A stretch of 15,130 nt of DNA from JBEIDK01 sp040383485. Lineage in GTDB: Bacteria; Bacteroidota; Bacteroidia; UBA4408. Below the pieces are notes generated by a model, which had not been told where the DNA came from, did not search any database, and saw only the letters and a list, made by a program, of their open reading frames with translations. Position numbers and translations under genes: made by a program. Where the stretch lies: contig JBEIDK010000075.1 of the NCBI GenBank assembly GCA_040383485.1, positions 1-15,130 of the forward strand. The letters run 5' to 3'. This document shows, one piece after another, positions 7,414 through 14,530 of the stretch (position 1 is the stretch's first letter; each line of letters begins with the position of its first letter).

Positions 7414-7863
7414 TTATAATATTTTTTCGTTTATAATAATTTTTGGTACTAGAATAATTTTTGACTTGATGGAATTGGAAATAGCACATGCCTTTTCGCT
7501 CATGTCAAGAATGCGAATAACTCTTGGTTCCTCCTCACCATGTATTATAACCACTCGTGGCTTTAGCGTAATTTCCGAAACAATTAATTTGCCATCAACT
7601 TTTTCAACCCTACCTACAGCATTGCAATCAAAACTAACAAATTCCAATTTAGAGTTTTCAGCAATTGCTAAAAATGTAGCCATTAAGCAAGAGTTAACTG
7701 CTGCAATAAACAAATGCTCAGGTGTCCAAATATTCTTTTTCCCTTTCGGGAATTCGGGCGGAGTGGTCACTTCAATTTGTGTGGGTAGAATGGGTGAACT
7801 CAATGTTCCATTTCTTTCAATATCCCACTCTATGTCTACTTCATAACTATAATTTTCGTTCAT
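7414..7863 (-). CDS. OsmC/Ohr-family thiol peroxidase-like protein
   Basis: OsmC-family proteins are small cytoplasmic enzymes that reduce organic hydroperoxides with two reactive cysteines. The 149 residues show the family core TPEHLFIAAVNSCLMATFLA, with E49 and the peroxidatic C59, and the second cysteine C126 in SEKACAISNSI. Both cysteines are at the expected places, so activity is plausible. The N-terminal strand containing EWDIERNG is typical of the broader OsmC group rather than of Ohr proper. It is the first gene of a minus-strand pair with the DUF6629 protein. The ATG at 7863 is preceded by an A-rich minus-strand leader. The promoter is uncertain: CATATTTG and AGTTTG boxes occur upstream but neither matches well. 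Confidence 0.88.
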   Translation of the reverse strand: MNENYSYEVDIEWDIERNGTLSSPILPTQIEVTTPPEFPKGKKNIWTPEHLFIAAVNSCLMATFLAIAENSKLEFVSFDCNAVGRVEKVDGKLIVSEITLKPRVVIIHGEEEPRVIRILDMSEKACAISNSIKSKIILVPKIIINEKIL

Positions 7864-8137
7864 GTTTTTTCTATTTTATTTCAATTATTAACTTACAAAC
7901 TATTAAGCACGTAGGCGCATATTTTATACAACTACAAATATGCCTTGTATTAAAACAAATGTATTACATAATATTTTAAATACTTGCATAGTTCACATAT
8001 GTTTGAAATAGTTAGCTTGTAATTTCATATAATAATTGGAGTAATGGACAAAATAGTGCTTTCGACCCTGTGTAAGTGTTGTTGCACTTACCTTTGAAGC
8101 AAATTAAAAGAAATTGATGCGAAGTACAAATTTGCAT

Positions 8138-8310
8138 TTAACCCAGATTACGCATTAGAAATTCTATTATAACGCAAAACCCCTTCAAAATATGAAGTAA
8201 ACAACTTTTTCTCATGCATCATATATTCAATATGTTTTATTGGTAAAAGTTCATGTTTTATTGGGCTTTGTTGTTTCACCACGAACATCTAACACGTAAT
8301 CTGGGATTAA
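8138..8310. mobile_element. 173-bp inverted-repeat element (MITE-like or IS remnant)
   Basis: The left end (8138-8159) and the right end (8288-8310) are inverted repeats of 22-23 bases that differ by two mismatches and one indel and share the perfect core CCCAGATTACG. Such ends are typical of transposon termini. Between them there is only a 46-codon reading frame, so this could be a non-autonomous miniature element or the shrunken remains of an insertion sequence. No convincing target-site duplication is visible. A diverged relative of the left end occurs at 11136-11154 in this window, which supports a dispersed repeat family. Confidence 0.55.
8148..8288 (-). CDS. 46-aa reading frame filling the inverted-repeat element
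   Basis: An uninterrupted minus-strand frame runs from an ATG in the right terminal repeat (8288-8286) to a TAA in the left terminal repeat (8150-8148). It encodes 46 residues with a short internal repeat (SPIKHELLPIKHIE) and the ending FEGVLRYNRISNA. It fills the element almost exactly. No domain is recognised. It may be a fragment of a transposase C-terminus, a tiny protein, or a frame that is open by chance. The similar reading at 11161-11277 ends in DILRSIGISF just before its own copy of the repeat end, which slightly favours common descent. Confidence 0.3.
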   Translation of the reverse strand: MFVVKQQSPIKHELLPIKHIEYMMHEKKLFTSYFEGVLRYNRISNA

Positions 8311-8394
8311 CCAATGAACGGCCAATTTCTTGCGGGTGATTTTAGTGGCTGATAAATCAGTCTTTTTCGTAATTTGTTATCGCTTATTGAAGCC

Positions 8395-8886
8395 TTAATA
8401 GAAATTGGTTTGTTGTTCTTTTAACCATTTTGTTATGAAAGCAATCTGTCCTGTATGAAATGAAAAGTGTTCTGTAATATGTATTAAAACTGAAATGCCT
8501 GTTTCCTGTTGATTCTGTATGGGAAGAATCCCCAACAATTTGTCAATGGTCACTGATTGAATACAAGAGCGTAATTCTTCGCTTAAATTAGTCATCATAA
8601 GTATAAGTTCTTCTTTACTATGTGTTTTATCAGCATCGAATTCTAATTGCCTATTTCTCACAAATGGTTTTCCTCCAATGTAGTCAAGAATCCATTGATT
8701 CAAATTGCCATTTAGGTGTAATACCAAATTGCCAACACTATTTGATTGACTGTTTGGGCGATACCAAATTTCTTCTTCGTTTAACATTTTGAGGCATTTT
8801 ATGACACGAGGAAAATTTTCATCTATCAAGTATCTTACAATATTATTGATAAGAGCATTACGAAGTTGGGTTTCATTATTGTTCAA
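8395..8886 (-). CDS. DinB-like / DUF1572 four-helix metal-binding protein
   Basis: This 163-residue protein has the DinB superfamily pattern of a four-helix bundle with a metal-binding histidine triad. H57 lies in SVGNLVLHLNGN, and H140 and H144 lie in HITEHFSFHTGQI. The N-terminal half, with FPRVIKCL then EEEIWYRP, matches the DUF1572-type members. DinB-like proteins include thiol-S-transferases and damage-inducible proteins of unknown function; nothing here fixes the substrate. The start appears to be TTG at 8886: no in-frame ATG lies upstream before a stop, and the next ATG (residue 34) would remove the conserved first helix. It lies 99 bases downstream of the beta-propeller gene on the same strand and may or may not be cotranscribed. 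Confidence 0.8.
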   Translation of the reverse strand: MNNNETQLRNALINNIVRYLIDENFPRVIKCLKMLNEEEIWYRPNSQSNSVGNLVLHLNGNLNQWILDYIGGKPFVRNRQLEFDADKTHSKEELILMMTNLSEELRSCIQSVTIDKLLGILPIQNQQETGISVLIHITEHFSFHTGQIAFITKWLKEQQTNFY

Positions 8887-8985
8887 AATACGTTCATTTT
8901 TTAAATTTTTCTAATTTAGAATATTATCATAGTTTTCAATTAATGGCCCAAAATATCCTGTATAAAGGAAGTTAGTTCCACCTAC

Positions 8986-10872
8986 TTAATACTTAATAGA
9001 TTTTAATACTCCATCCTTAAGATAATATATTGTTTTGCTGATATCATCAAGCAAGTATTTTGGTTCTTTATCTTTTCCTAAATTAATTTCACTTTTTTTC
9101 TGACCATTAAGTTTTGAAATACCGATAAGACCGTAATCTTTCGATTCTAATTTACCCAAAATAAATTGAACTTCATTGCCTGATGCAGATGCTTTAAAAC
9201 GTTTATTGATCCTATCCATATTTTTGTTTGCTGCAGCAAGATATGCGTTAGTTCCCTTGTTGGCTATTTGTGCGAAACCATCAGCTAAAGCTCTTCCTTC
9301 AGGAGTATTGGAGTTTTTTCCTAGTTCTTTCAATTTAGCTTCTGCTTCAGCATAGCGCATCGCTTCGCCCATTTGCAAAATTGCATCAGCCGCATGAATA
9401 GCTTTTTTCCATCCGGGTATTCCTGGTGCAGGGATATAGGTTTTAAAAATTTCTTTACCTGATTTATCATATCCAGCAACAGTTTGAGAAGAACTAAGTA
9501 CTATAACATCGCCTAATTTTTCAATTCTTGTTGGTGTCTCATTTCCACTAAAGGAAATTTTATCGGGACATAATACTTTTTGGGTCGTCAAACCTAAATC
9601 ACTAACACTTAAAAGGTCTGTTGAAGGGTTGTAGGTATAAGAGAAATTATCTTGCTGGAGATTAAGTAATGGTTTATCTTGCTTTGTTGAAATGTTCTTT
9701 TCTAAAATAGATTTATTAGATTCTAGACTGACAAAATCTTCTTCAAGGTCAGTACGGATATATAACGATGTGCCACAAAGCTGCATTTCATTAACAATGC
9801 CATTTACCTTGTAATGATCATTAAAAACAAATGTACCTGTACCAAGATCCACTATATTAATAAAACAGGATCCTTTACCGTTATCCATACTAATAATTAA
9901 ACCTTTGGCACAGTAATTATATTTATTTACAGTACCTTTCAATTTTACCTGCTCATTCCATAACTCTTTACCACTGTTGTAGTCATACATAGCCATTGTA
10001 GGTTTAAAAAGGGTGTTTTTCTGATCAATAGCACTTGAAATAATTAGTCCAAAAGGATCGTAAATAGCCAAGTCCGGCAATCCTCTTTGTTTAGCCGGTT
10101 CATTCCAAAGTTGTTTTCCGCTGGCTATCTGGTATGCCATAATAGCCTGACCTTTCATAAAAATAAATTTATCTTTTTCAAGTAATGATACAGCCAATTT
10201 TGAATCAGTTGTAGTGGCCGACTGCGCTCCTTTCAATTTAGGCAATTCAGATTTCCACAATAGTTTTCCGTTGCTTGACGACAGACAATAAATTGCACCA
10301 CCAGTCATGCCACCCGTAGTCGGAAATATGATATTTCCATCTTCATTTTTCAAAGGAGTACCATCAATAACTTCCGCAAAAATACTTTTACCTAAAAAAT
10401 CTTTTAATTCCCATCTTATTGTTCCCGTTTCAGCGTCCACAAGAAAAAACACAGATTCACTTCCCTTTAAACCTTGCATTAAGAAGTCTCCGGAATTTCT
10501 TATGATATATTGTTTACCTACCAATATATTTTCTTTTTTGGAGTCAAACAACACTTTACCAGTTATGAAATTAAATATAAATTTAATCTCAAGCTTTCCC
10601 TGTCCGCGAGTAATCATTCCAAAAGGCGTATTTGGAATTATTTGAAACTCCTCTTCAGTAAGTGAGGTGATATTATTTAAGGAAAAAACAGTGGTACCTG
10701 TATTCTCATCAATCGCCGAAACACCCTCATTATTGGCTAATAAAATATTACCCGTGGGCAAAATCTGAAACCAGTTTAGATTTCTATCTAATTTTATCTG
10801 CCACTGTGCCATAACATTGCTACTAATCAGAAACAATGCAAGTATGAACTTAGGAAATTTTTGCTTTATCAT
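8986..10872 (-). CDS. secreted PQQ-type beta-propeller repeat protein
   Basis: The 628-residue product begins with a signal peptide (basic start, hydrophobic 9-19, probable cleavage after VMA at residue 22). The mature part carries repeated propeller-blade signatures of the PQQ/BamB-like type: DAETGTIRWELK (146-157), SSSNGKLLWKSE, QIASGKQLWNE, DYNSGKELWNE (297-307) and YDKSGKEIFK (468-477). PQQ-dehydrogenase catalytic residues are not evident, so an enzyme is unlikely. A binding or scaffold role in the periplasm or outside the cell is more probable. Residues about 490-560 are alanine- and lysine-rich and look helical, apparently inserted before the last strands. The gene stands alone upstream; no clear promoter was found. 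The partner is unknown. Confidence 0.82.
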   Translation of the reverse strand: MIKQKFPKFILALFLISSNVMAQWQIKLDRNLNWFQILPTGNILLANNEGVSAIDENTGTTVFSLNNITSLTEEEFQIIPNTPFGMITRGQGKLEIKFIFNFITGKVLFDSKKENILVGKQYIIRNSGDFLMQGLKGSESVFFLVDAETGTIRWELKDFLGKSIFAEVIDGTPLKNEDGNIIFPTTGGMTGGAIYCLSSSNGKLLWKSELPKLKGAQSATTTDSKLAVSLLEKDKFIFMKGQAIMAYQIASGKQLWNEPAKQRGLPDLAIYDPFGLIISSAIDQKNTLFKPTMAMYDYNSGKELWNEQVKLKGTVNKYNYCAKGLIISMDNGKGSCFINIVDLGTGTFVFNDHYKVNGIVNEMQLCGTSLYIRTDLEEDFVSLESNKSILEKNISTKQDKPLLNLQQDNFSYTYNPSTDLLSVSDLGLTTQKVLCPDKISFSGNETPTRIEKLGDVIVLSSSQTVAGYDKSGKEIFKTYIPAPGIPGWKKAIHAADAILQMGEAMRYAEAEAKLKELGKNSNTPEGRALADGFAQIANKGTNAYLAAANKNMDRINKRFKASASGNEVQFILGKLESKDYGLIGISKLNGQKKSEINLGKDKEPKYLLDDISKTIYYLKDGVLKSIKY

Positions 10873-11521
10873 GTTTACAAATTTAAATTTTGAGTTTCTA
10901 AGAATATTTTTAATTATTTAAAATTGGAGTAAGAAAGTTTTTTACCATAAACAGATTTGTATATTTTAATTTTATGATATTTAATTTTACACCTACTTTA
11001 ACGTTTTGCTTTACAATACTATAGGATTTTTTCAAAAAACCAAAAACTAGCTTCAAAATTATTAACGATGCTCTTTAATTCCGAATAAAAAGTGGATAAA
11101 ATTTCATATCCTTATGCTGCAAAGTTTTAGCTGTGTAACCCAAATTATGTATTAAAAATTTCAAAAGGAAATTCCTATTGAGCGCAATATGTCGTTTGGT
11201 GTATCTCTTTGACTACGTCGCGCTAAACGTGAATCTCTAATCGACAAAAAAATCCTTTCCACTATAAAGAATTTCTTCTAACGTTATCTTAATATTAAAA
11301 ACAAACTTCTCACTCCACCAAACTAGTCCTCGTCTTTAGCAAAGCAATGAGCCATTCTGCTCAACACAGCGCAGAAGAAGCTTTAAATGTACTTTTAACA
11401 AAGTAATTTTTTTATTTATCAATTGCTGCTGTGCTTCGTGATGTAAAGTTCCACGAATTTCAATTTTACTTCTTTGAGGGCTTTATCGTTCAAGACAAAG
11501 TACTTACCCCAATTTTAAATC
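10873..11521. other. 649-bp gap with repeat relative and coding-like debris
   Basis: No intact gene is visible. Bases 11136-11154 match the end of the inverted-repeat element at 8139-8157 in 16 of 19 positions, with all three differences transitions. Beyond it the minus strand is open from 11277 down to a TGA at 11161-11163 (RDSRLARRSQRDTPNDILRS within it) but has no ATG. A second minus-strand stretch at 11419-11514 reads coding-like (GKYFVLNDKALKEVKLKF, then VELYITKHSSN) between two stop codons. These look like remnants of decayed genes or repeats. The remainder is AT-rich with no further signal. Confidence 0.5.
11136..11277 (-). repeat. diverged copy of the inverted-repeat element end with adjoining open frame
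   Basis: TAACCCAAATTATGTATTA at 11136-11154 aligns with TAACCCAGATTACGCATTA at 8139-8157. The similarity continues inward, with AAATTCCTATTGAGCGCAA aligning with AAATTCTATTATAACGCAA if about 15 extra bases are allowed in this copy. The adjoining 38-codon minus-strand open stretch ends at 11161. No matching right-hand terminal repeat was found nearby, so this copy appears incomplete. Confidence 0.45.
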
Positions 11522-12601
11522 TTATAACTTATCACTCTCAGATACCGAAAGATGCTGCTTAAAACTGTCTTTTTCTGACACTATTTCTCCTAATAAAAAT
11601 CCATAAGGTTTTAATTGTTCTACATGCATAAATACTATTTTACACATGGCCGCAAGTGGTATGGCAAGCACAATGCCCGATATGCCCCAAAGTATTTGCC
11701 CAAGCACTAACGATAAAATAGTAAACAATGGATTTATTTTTACTTGCGGTCCTAAAATTAATGGCTCTAACACCCACCCTTGAAAAAATTGAACAACACC
11801 ATAAACGCCTGCAATACCTAATAAGACCGGAATACCAGCACCATGCATGGCTGAAACCAAAAGTGTAATGATTACACCAGTAATGTTACCTATGTATGGT
11901 ATTATTTCTAAGATGCCGCATAGGATAGCGAAAAACATAAAATTGTGTACACCCAAAACACCAAAGCCAATACCATATAAAATCCAAAGACAGGCAATCA
12001 TTTTGGCCAAGCCAACCATATATTTTTGTGATACTTGTGTACTGTTGTTAAGCACCAACATTAATTCTGTCTGTTGATTTACTGGAGCTAATTTAAGAAA
12101 GAATTGCTTTAAATGATTTCGGTAATAAAGTAGCATATATATGTATCCCAAAATCAAAACAAAATTAATAAAGGTATTTTTAAGAGAGCCTAAAACTACT
12201 TGCATAATATTAGCTATTGAAGGTTGTTCGGTTTTAATAATTTCAGTTTGCTTTTTAATGGCAATTCCTAAATTATTGAAAATGTATTGTTGCACCATTA
12301 AGCTTTTATTTACCACCTCCGTTTTTAATAATTCAAAGTCGCCAACTATTGCTGATACTTGCCAAGCAATAAACGCACCTATTAAATATAACAATACTAA
12401 AAGGGTGATGATGCATATCAATACTGCTATTGCTTTTGGTATTTTATGATTTTCCATCCATCGGCAAAAAGGTAAAAAAAGTGTAGCAATTACGCCAGAA
12501 ATTGTAACTGGCATCAGAAGTTCTTTTGCATAATACAAGCCGCCAAATATTAGAAATAATATAAGGAGCTTTTTAATTACTGATATTGATGTTAGTTGCA
12601 T
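11522..12601 (-). CDS. AI-2E family transporter (PerM/YdiK-like permease)
   Basis: This 359-residue membrane protein belongs to the AI-2E transporter family (Pfam PF01594). Members have roughly seven or eight helices and have been linked to export of autoinducer-2 or to cation/proton antiport. The actual substrate of this one cannot be read from sequence. Family marks include the N-terminal helices with YYAKELLMPVTISGVIATLF, a central soluble stretch (about residues 85-135), CGILEIIPYIGNITG in the third quarter, and GWVLEPLILGPQVKINPLFT followed by LGQILWGISGIVLAIPLAA near the end. The length is normal. It is the last gene of the minus-strand run, 162 bases after cbpM, and may have its own promoter. 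No clear terminator is seen downstream. Confidence 0.9.
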   Translation of the reverse strand: MQLTSISVIKKLLILFLIFGGLYYAKELLMPVTISGVIATLFLPFCRWMENHKIPKAIAVLICIITLLVLLYLIGAFIAWQVSAIVGDFELLKTEVVNKSLMVQQYIFNNLGIAIKKQTEIIKTEQPSIANIMQVVLGSLKNTFINFVLILGYIYMLLYYRNHLKQFFLKLAPVNQQTELMLVLNNSTQVSQKYMVGLAKMIACLWILYGIGFGVLGVHNFMFFAILCGILEIIPYIGNITGVIITLLVSAMHGAGIPVLLGIAGVYGVVQFFQGWVLEPLILGPQVKINPLFTILSLVLGQILWGISGIVLAIPLAAMCKIVFMHVEQLKPYGFLLGEIVSEKDSFKQHLSVSESDKL

Positions 12602-12676
12602 TTGGGAATATTATTTTGAAGTTTTAATTATTATTCAATAGCGTCCTAAATAAAAAAGGAGAAAGTTTTAAAGTAT

Positions 12677-12717
12677 CTCAAATTATCTTTGAGTTACACA
12701 ACAATTATTCTTTGTTG
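12677..12717. repeat. two tandem short hairpins between cbpM and the AI-2E gene
   Basis: CTCAAA/TTTGAG (12677-12682 and 12688-12693) and CAACAA/TTGTTG (12699-12704 and 12712-12717) form two neighbouring 6-bp stems. They sit 47-87 bases after the cbpM stop on the minus strand. Neither is followed by a strong T tract, so they are at best weak terminators or processing signals. Confidence 0.35.
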
Positions 12718-12763
12718 CATCATTCATTTGTTCTTAAAGTGCGTTTTCGAAAATCAAACCTAT

Positions 12764-13057
12764 TTAATCTTCATAAAAACTAAGCCTATTGTTTAATTTA
12801 ATTACTTCTTGCTGCATAGCATTAAGTTGTTTCAATAGGTGTTCCACTGTTTCAATGCCTTGTAAATTTATTTCAAGCTGGTAATGCAGGTGAACTAACT
12901 TTTCTAATCGAGAAATTTGACTAACCGGTATAAATATCTTTTCTTCAATTAGAGTACATATTAGTAAACCAGAATCATTTAAGTTATAAATAAAATCCAA
13001 GTCAACTTGATGATAAAAACAAAACTCCGAGGCTGATATCAGTTGTTCTTCTTCCAT
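12764..13057 (-). CDS. cbpM: CbpM-type modulator of the CbpA co-chaperone
   Basis: CbpM is a small MerR-like helix-turn-helix protein that binds the J-domain of CbpA and blocks both its co-chaperone and DNA-binding activities. The 97 residues match the family size. The N-terminal half (LISASEFCFYHQVDLDFIYNLNDSGLL) is the MerR-like winged-helix part, and the C-terminal half is helical and ends in a coiled coil (EHLLKQLNAMQQEVIKLNN). Sequence conservation in this family is low, so the assignment leans partly on position. The ATG lies 9 bases after the cbpA stop, the classical cbpA-cbpM order. Translational coupling is likely. Confidence 0.85.
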   Translation of the reverse strand: MEEEQLISASEFCFYHQVDLDFIYNLNDSGLLICTLIEEKIFIPVSQISRLEKLVHLHYQLEINLQGIETVEHLLKQLNAMQQEVIKLNNRLSFYED

Positions 13058-13066
13058 TACAATTAC

Positions 13067-13954
13067 TTATTTAAGTTTCGACAATTCAGTAAATAATTCC
13101 TTTTGCTTTTCGGTAAGTTTTGTAGGTAAGGCTATTTGATAGGTAACATATAAGTCTCCAAATTCGTTTTCTTTCTTATATACTGGAAAGCCTTTCCCTT
13201 TAAGACGAACCTTAGTATCTTGTTGTGTTTCGGGGTTTACTTTTAACTTCACTTTTCCTGTAAGGGTATCAATTGTAGTTTCGCCTCCGAGCAATGCAGT
13301 GTATAAATCAATAGTGTTTGTTGTGTACAAATCATTATTTAGCCGTTTAAAAATTGGATGTGGAGCTATAATAAATGTAATATACAAATCTCCCGCTGGT
13401 CCTCCGTTTGCGCCTGGTGCTCCATGCCCAGTAAGTTTTATTTTTTGATTATTTTCGATACCTGCAGGAATTGTAATACGGATACTTTTGCCATTAACTG
13501 AAAGTGTTTCTTGGTGCGTTTTCATTGCTTCTTCCAAGCTTAAATTTAGTTGGGCTTCATAGTCCTGCCCCTTATATTTTGCTTGCGAACGTTGTTGTCC
13601 TGCTCCTCCGAACATTGATTCGAAGAAAGAAGAAAAGTCCCCTCCCCCATTGCCTCCAAAGGGTTGTGCATTTTGATATTGAGATTGTTGGTATTGTTGG
13701 TGCTGCTTTTGTTTGTCGAACTGTTCTGCATGTTGCCAGTCCTTGCCATATTGGTCATATTTCTTGCGTTTTTCAGCATTACTCAACACTTCATTAGCCT
13801 CGTTTATTTGTTGAAATTTATTCTTGGCCTCATTATCATTCGGATTCAAATCAGGATGATGTTTGCGTGCCAATTTGCGATACGCTTTTTTTATATCATC
13901 TTCCGATGCGCTTTTATCAATACCTAATATTTTATAATAATCTATGAAATCCAT
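13067..13954 (-). CDS. cbpA: DnaJ-like co-chaperone / curved-DNA-binding protein CbpA
   Basis: CbpA is a J-domain protein that stimulates DnaK and can bind curved DNA, usually in stationary phase. The J-domain occupies residues 1-70 with YYKILGIDKSASEDDIKKAY and the invariant HPD at 33-35. A Gln-rich linker (KQKQHQQYQQSQYQ) and a short Gly/Phe-rich segment (PFGGNGGGDFSSFFESMFGG) follow. The zinc-finger repeats of true DnaJ are absent, and the two C-terminal substrate-binding domains are present (RITIPAGIENNQKIKL, GAPGANGGPAGDLYI, LKGKGFPVYKK). At 295 residues it is close to E. coli CbpA (306). Adjacent CbpM confirms the type. The start ATG at 13954 gives the standard J-domain N-terminus. Confidence 0.94.
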   Translation of the reverse strand: MDFIDYYKILGIDKSASEDDIKKAYRKLARKHHPDLNPNDNEAKNKFQQINEANEVLSNAEKRKKYDQYGKDWQHAEQFDKQKQHQQYQQSQYQNAQPFGGNGGGDFSSFFESMFGGAGQQRSQAKYKGQDYEAQLNLSLEEAMKTHQETLSVNGKSIRITIPAGIENNQKIKLTGHGAPGANGGPAGDLYITFIIAPHPIFKRLNNDLYTTNTIDLYTALLGGETTIDTLTGKVKLKVNPETQQDTKVRLKGKGFPVYKKENEFGDLYVTYQIALPTKLTEKQKELFTELSKLK

Positions 13955-14027
13955 CTAATGAGTTTATAATTCAAAGTTTAAAGTGAGATGTTTGAACTTT
14001 TTGCATTTTCAAATTTACACTTTATTC

Positions 14028-14411
14028 TCACATCAACTTAACCAAAAAGCTCATAAGTTCTTTACGTAGCTCTGCAAAAATTTGTTCGAAACGTAATATG
14101 CTTTCATCATTTTCAGAATGATTCCTCATATTTTTATGGTCAATAGCAACAGGATTTTTGTTTGCTTCGTCTATCAATTCATTTTCATGTTTAGAAATTT
14201 CATGGTGTAGAATATCAATTTGTTCTAGCTGAATTTTGAATTGATTTTGAAAAAGCTCTACCTGCATCATCACTTCATTGCTATTGTATTTTAAAACAAT
14301 TTCGTTTAAACGATGTTGCATGATTTTCAATTCATCTTTGTAAAACAATAGTTTGCTAAACCACTCTTTATGTTTAGAATGCATAGCTGCTATTGTGTTT
14401 TTTGTGTTCAT
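14028..14411 (-). CDS. small coiled-coil protein of unknown function
   Basis: I do not recognise this 127-residue family. It has no signal peptide or membrane segment and appears to be cytoplasmic. The sequence is strongly helical, with long charged and hydrophobic heptad-like stretches (about residues 15-80, and again after a polar break near 82-101 containing MRNHSENDE). The pattern suggests two antiparallel helices plus a C-terminal helix, ending in ELRKELMSFLVKLM. It is co-oriented with cbpA, 73 bases upstream of it, and follows the 197-residue protein by 119 bases, so all three may belong to one transcript. A role tied to chaperone or stress functions is only suggested by location. Confidence 0.7.
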   Translation of the reverse strand: MNTKNTIAAMHSKHKEWFSKLLFYKDELKIMQHRLNEIVLKYNSNEVMMQVELFQNQFKIQLEQIDILHHEISKHENELIDEANKNPVAIDHKNMRNHSENDESILRFEQIFAELRKELMSFLVKLM

Positions 14412-14530
14412 TTTTTTTATGTTTTATTTATAACATTGTTTAAAAAACACTACTTAATTTTATTTCTTTGTTCTGCTAATTCTAATATTGAATGATTTGA
14501 AATAATATATATATTGAATATGCTTTCAAT

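Larger units (their letters stand above)
7864..8394. other. 531-bp gap with an inverted-repeat element and a hairpin
   Basis: No full-size gene is present. The first 170 bases are AT-rich and should hold the OsmC promoter. A perfect 7-bp hairpin, GTAAGTG/CACTTAC with loop TTGTTG, lies at 8072-8091. The rest holds the 173-bp inverted-repeat element at 8138-8310 and a short 3' flank before the DinB-like gene. Confidence 0.6.

Noticed and set aside
7409..7979. Plus-strand frames of 145 and 85 codons opposite the OsmC gene
   Set aside because: They are antisense shadows of a well-supported OsmC protein with both catalytic cysteines, and their translations look non-biological.
10878..10885. Perfect TAnnTTTG box (TAAATTTG, minus strand) as the promoter of the beta-propeller gene
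   Set aside because: It lies only five bases before the start codon, so transcription would begin at or inside the coding region, and no -33 box is present.
13504..13927. Plus-strand and alternative minus-strand frames across cbpA
   Set aside because: They overlap the conserved J-domain and linker of CbpA in other frames, and low-complexity Gln/Gly codons explain why they are open.
13983..14031. GTGAGA/TCTCAC inverted repeat between cbpA and the coiled-coil gene as an attenuator
   Set aside because: The arms are only 6 bp with a loop of about 37 bases and no T tract, which is within chance for this composition.
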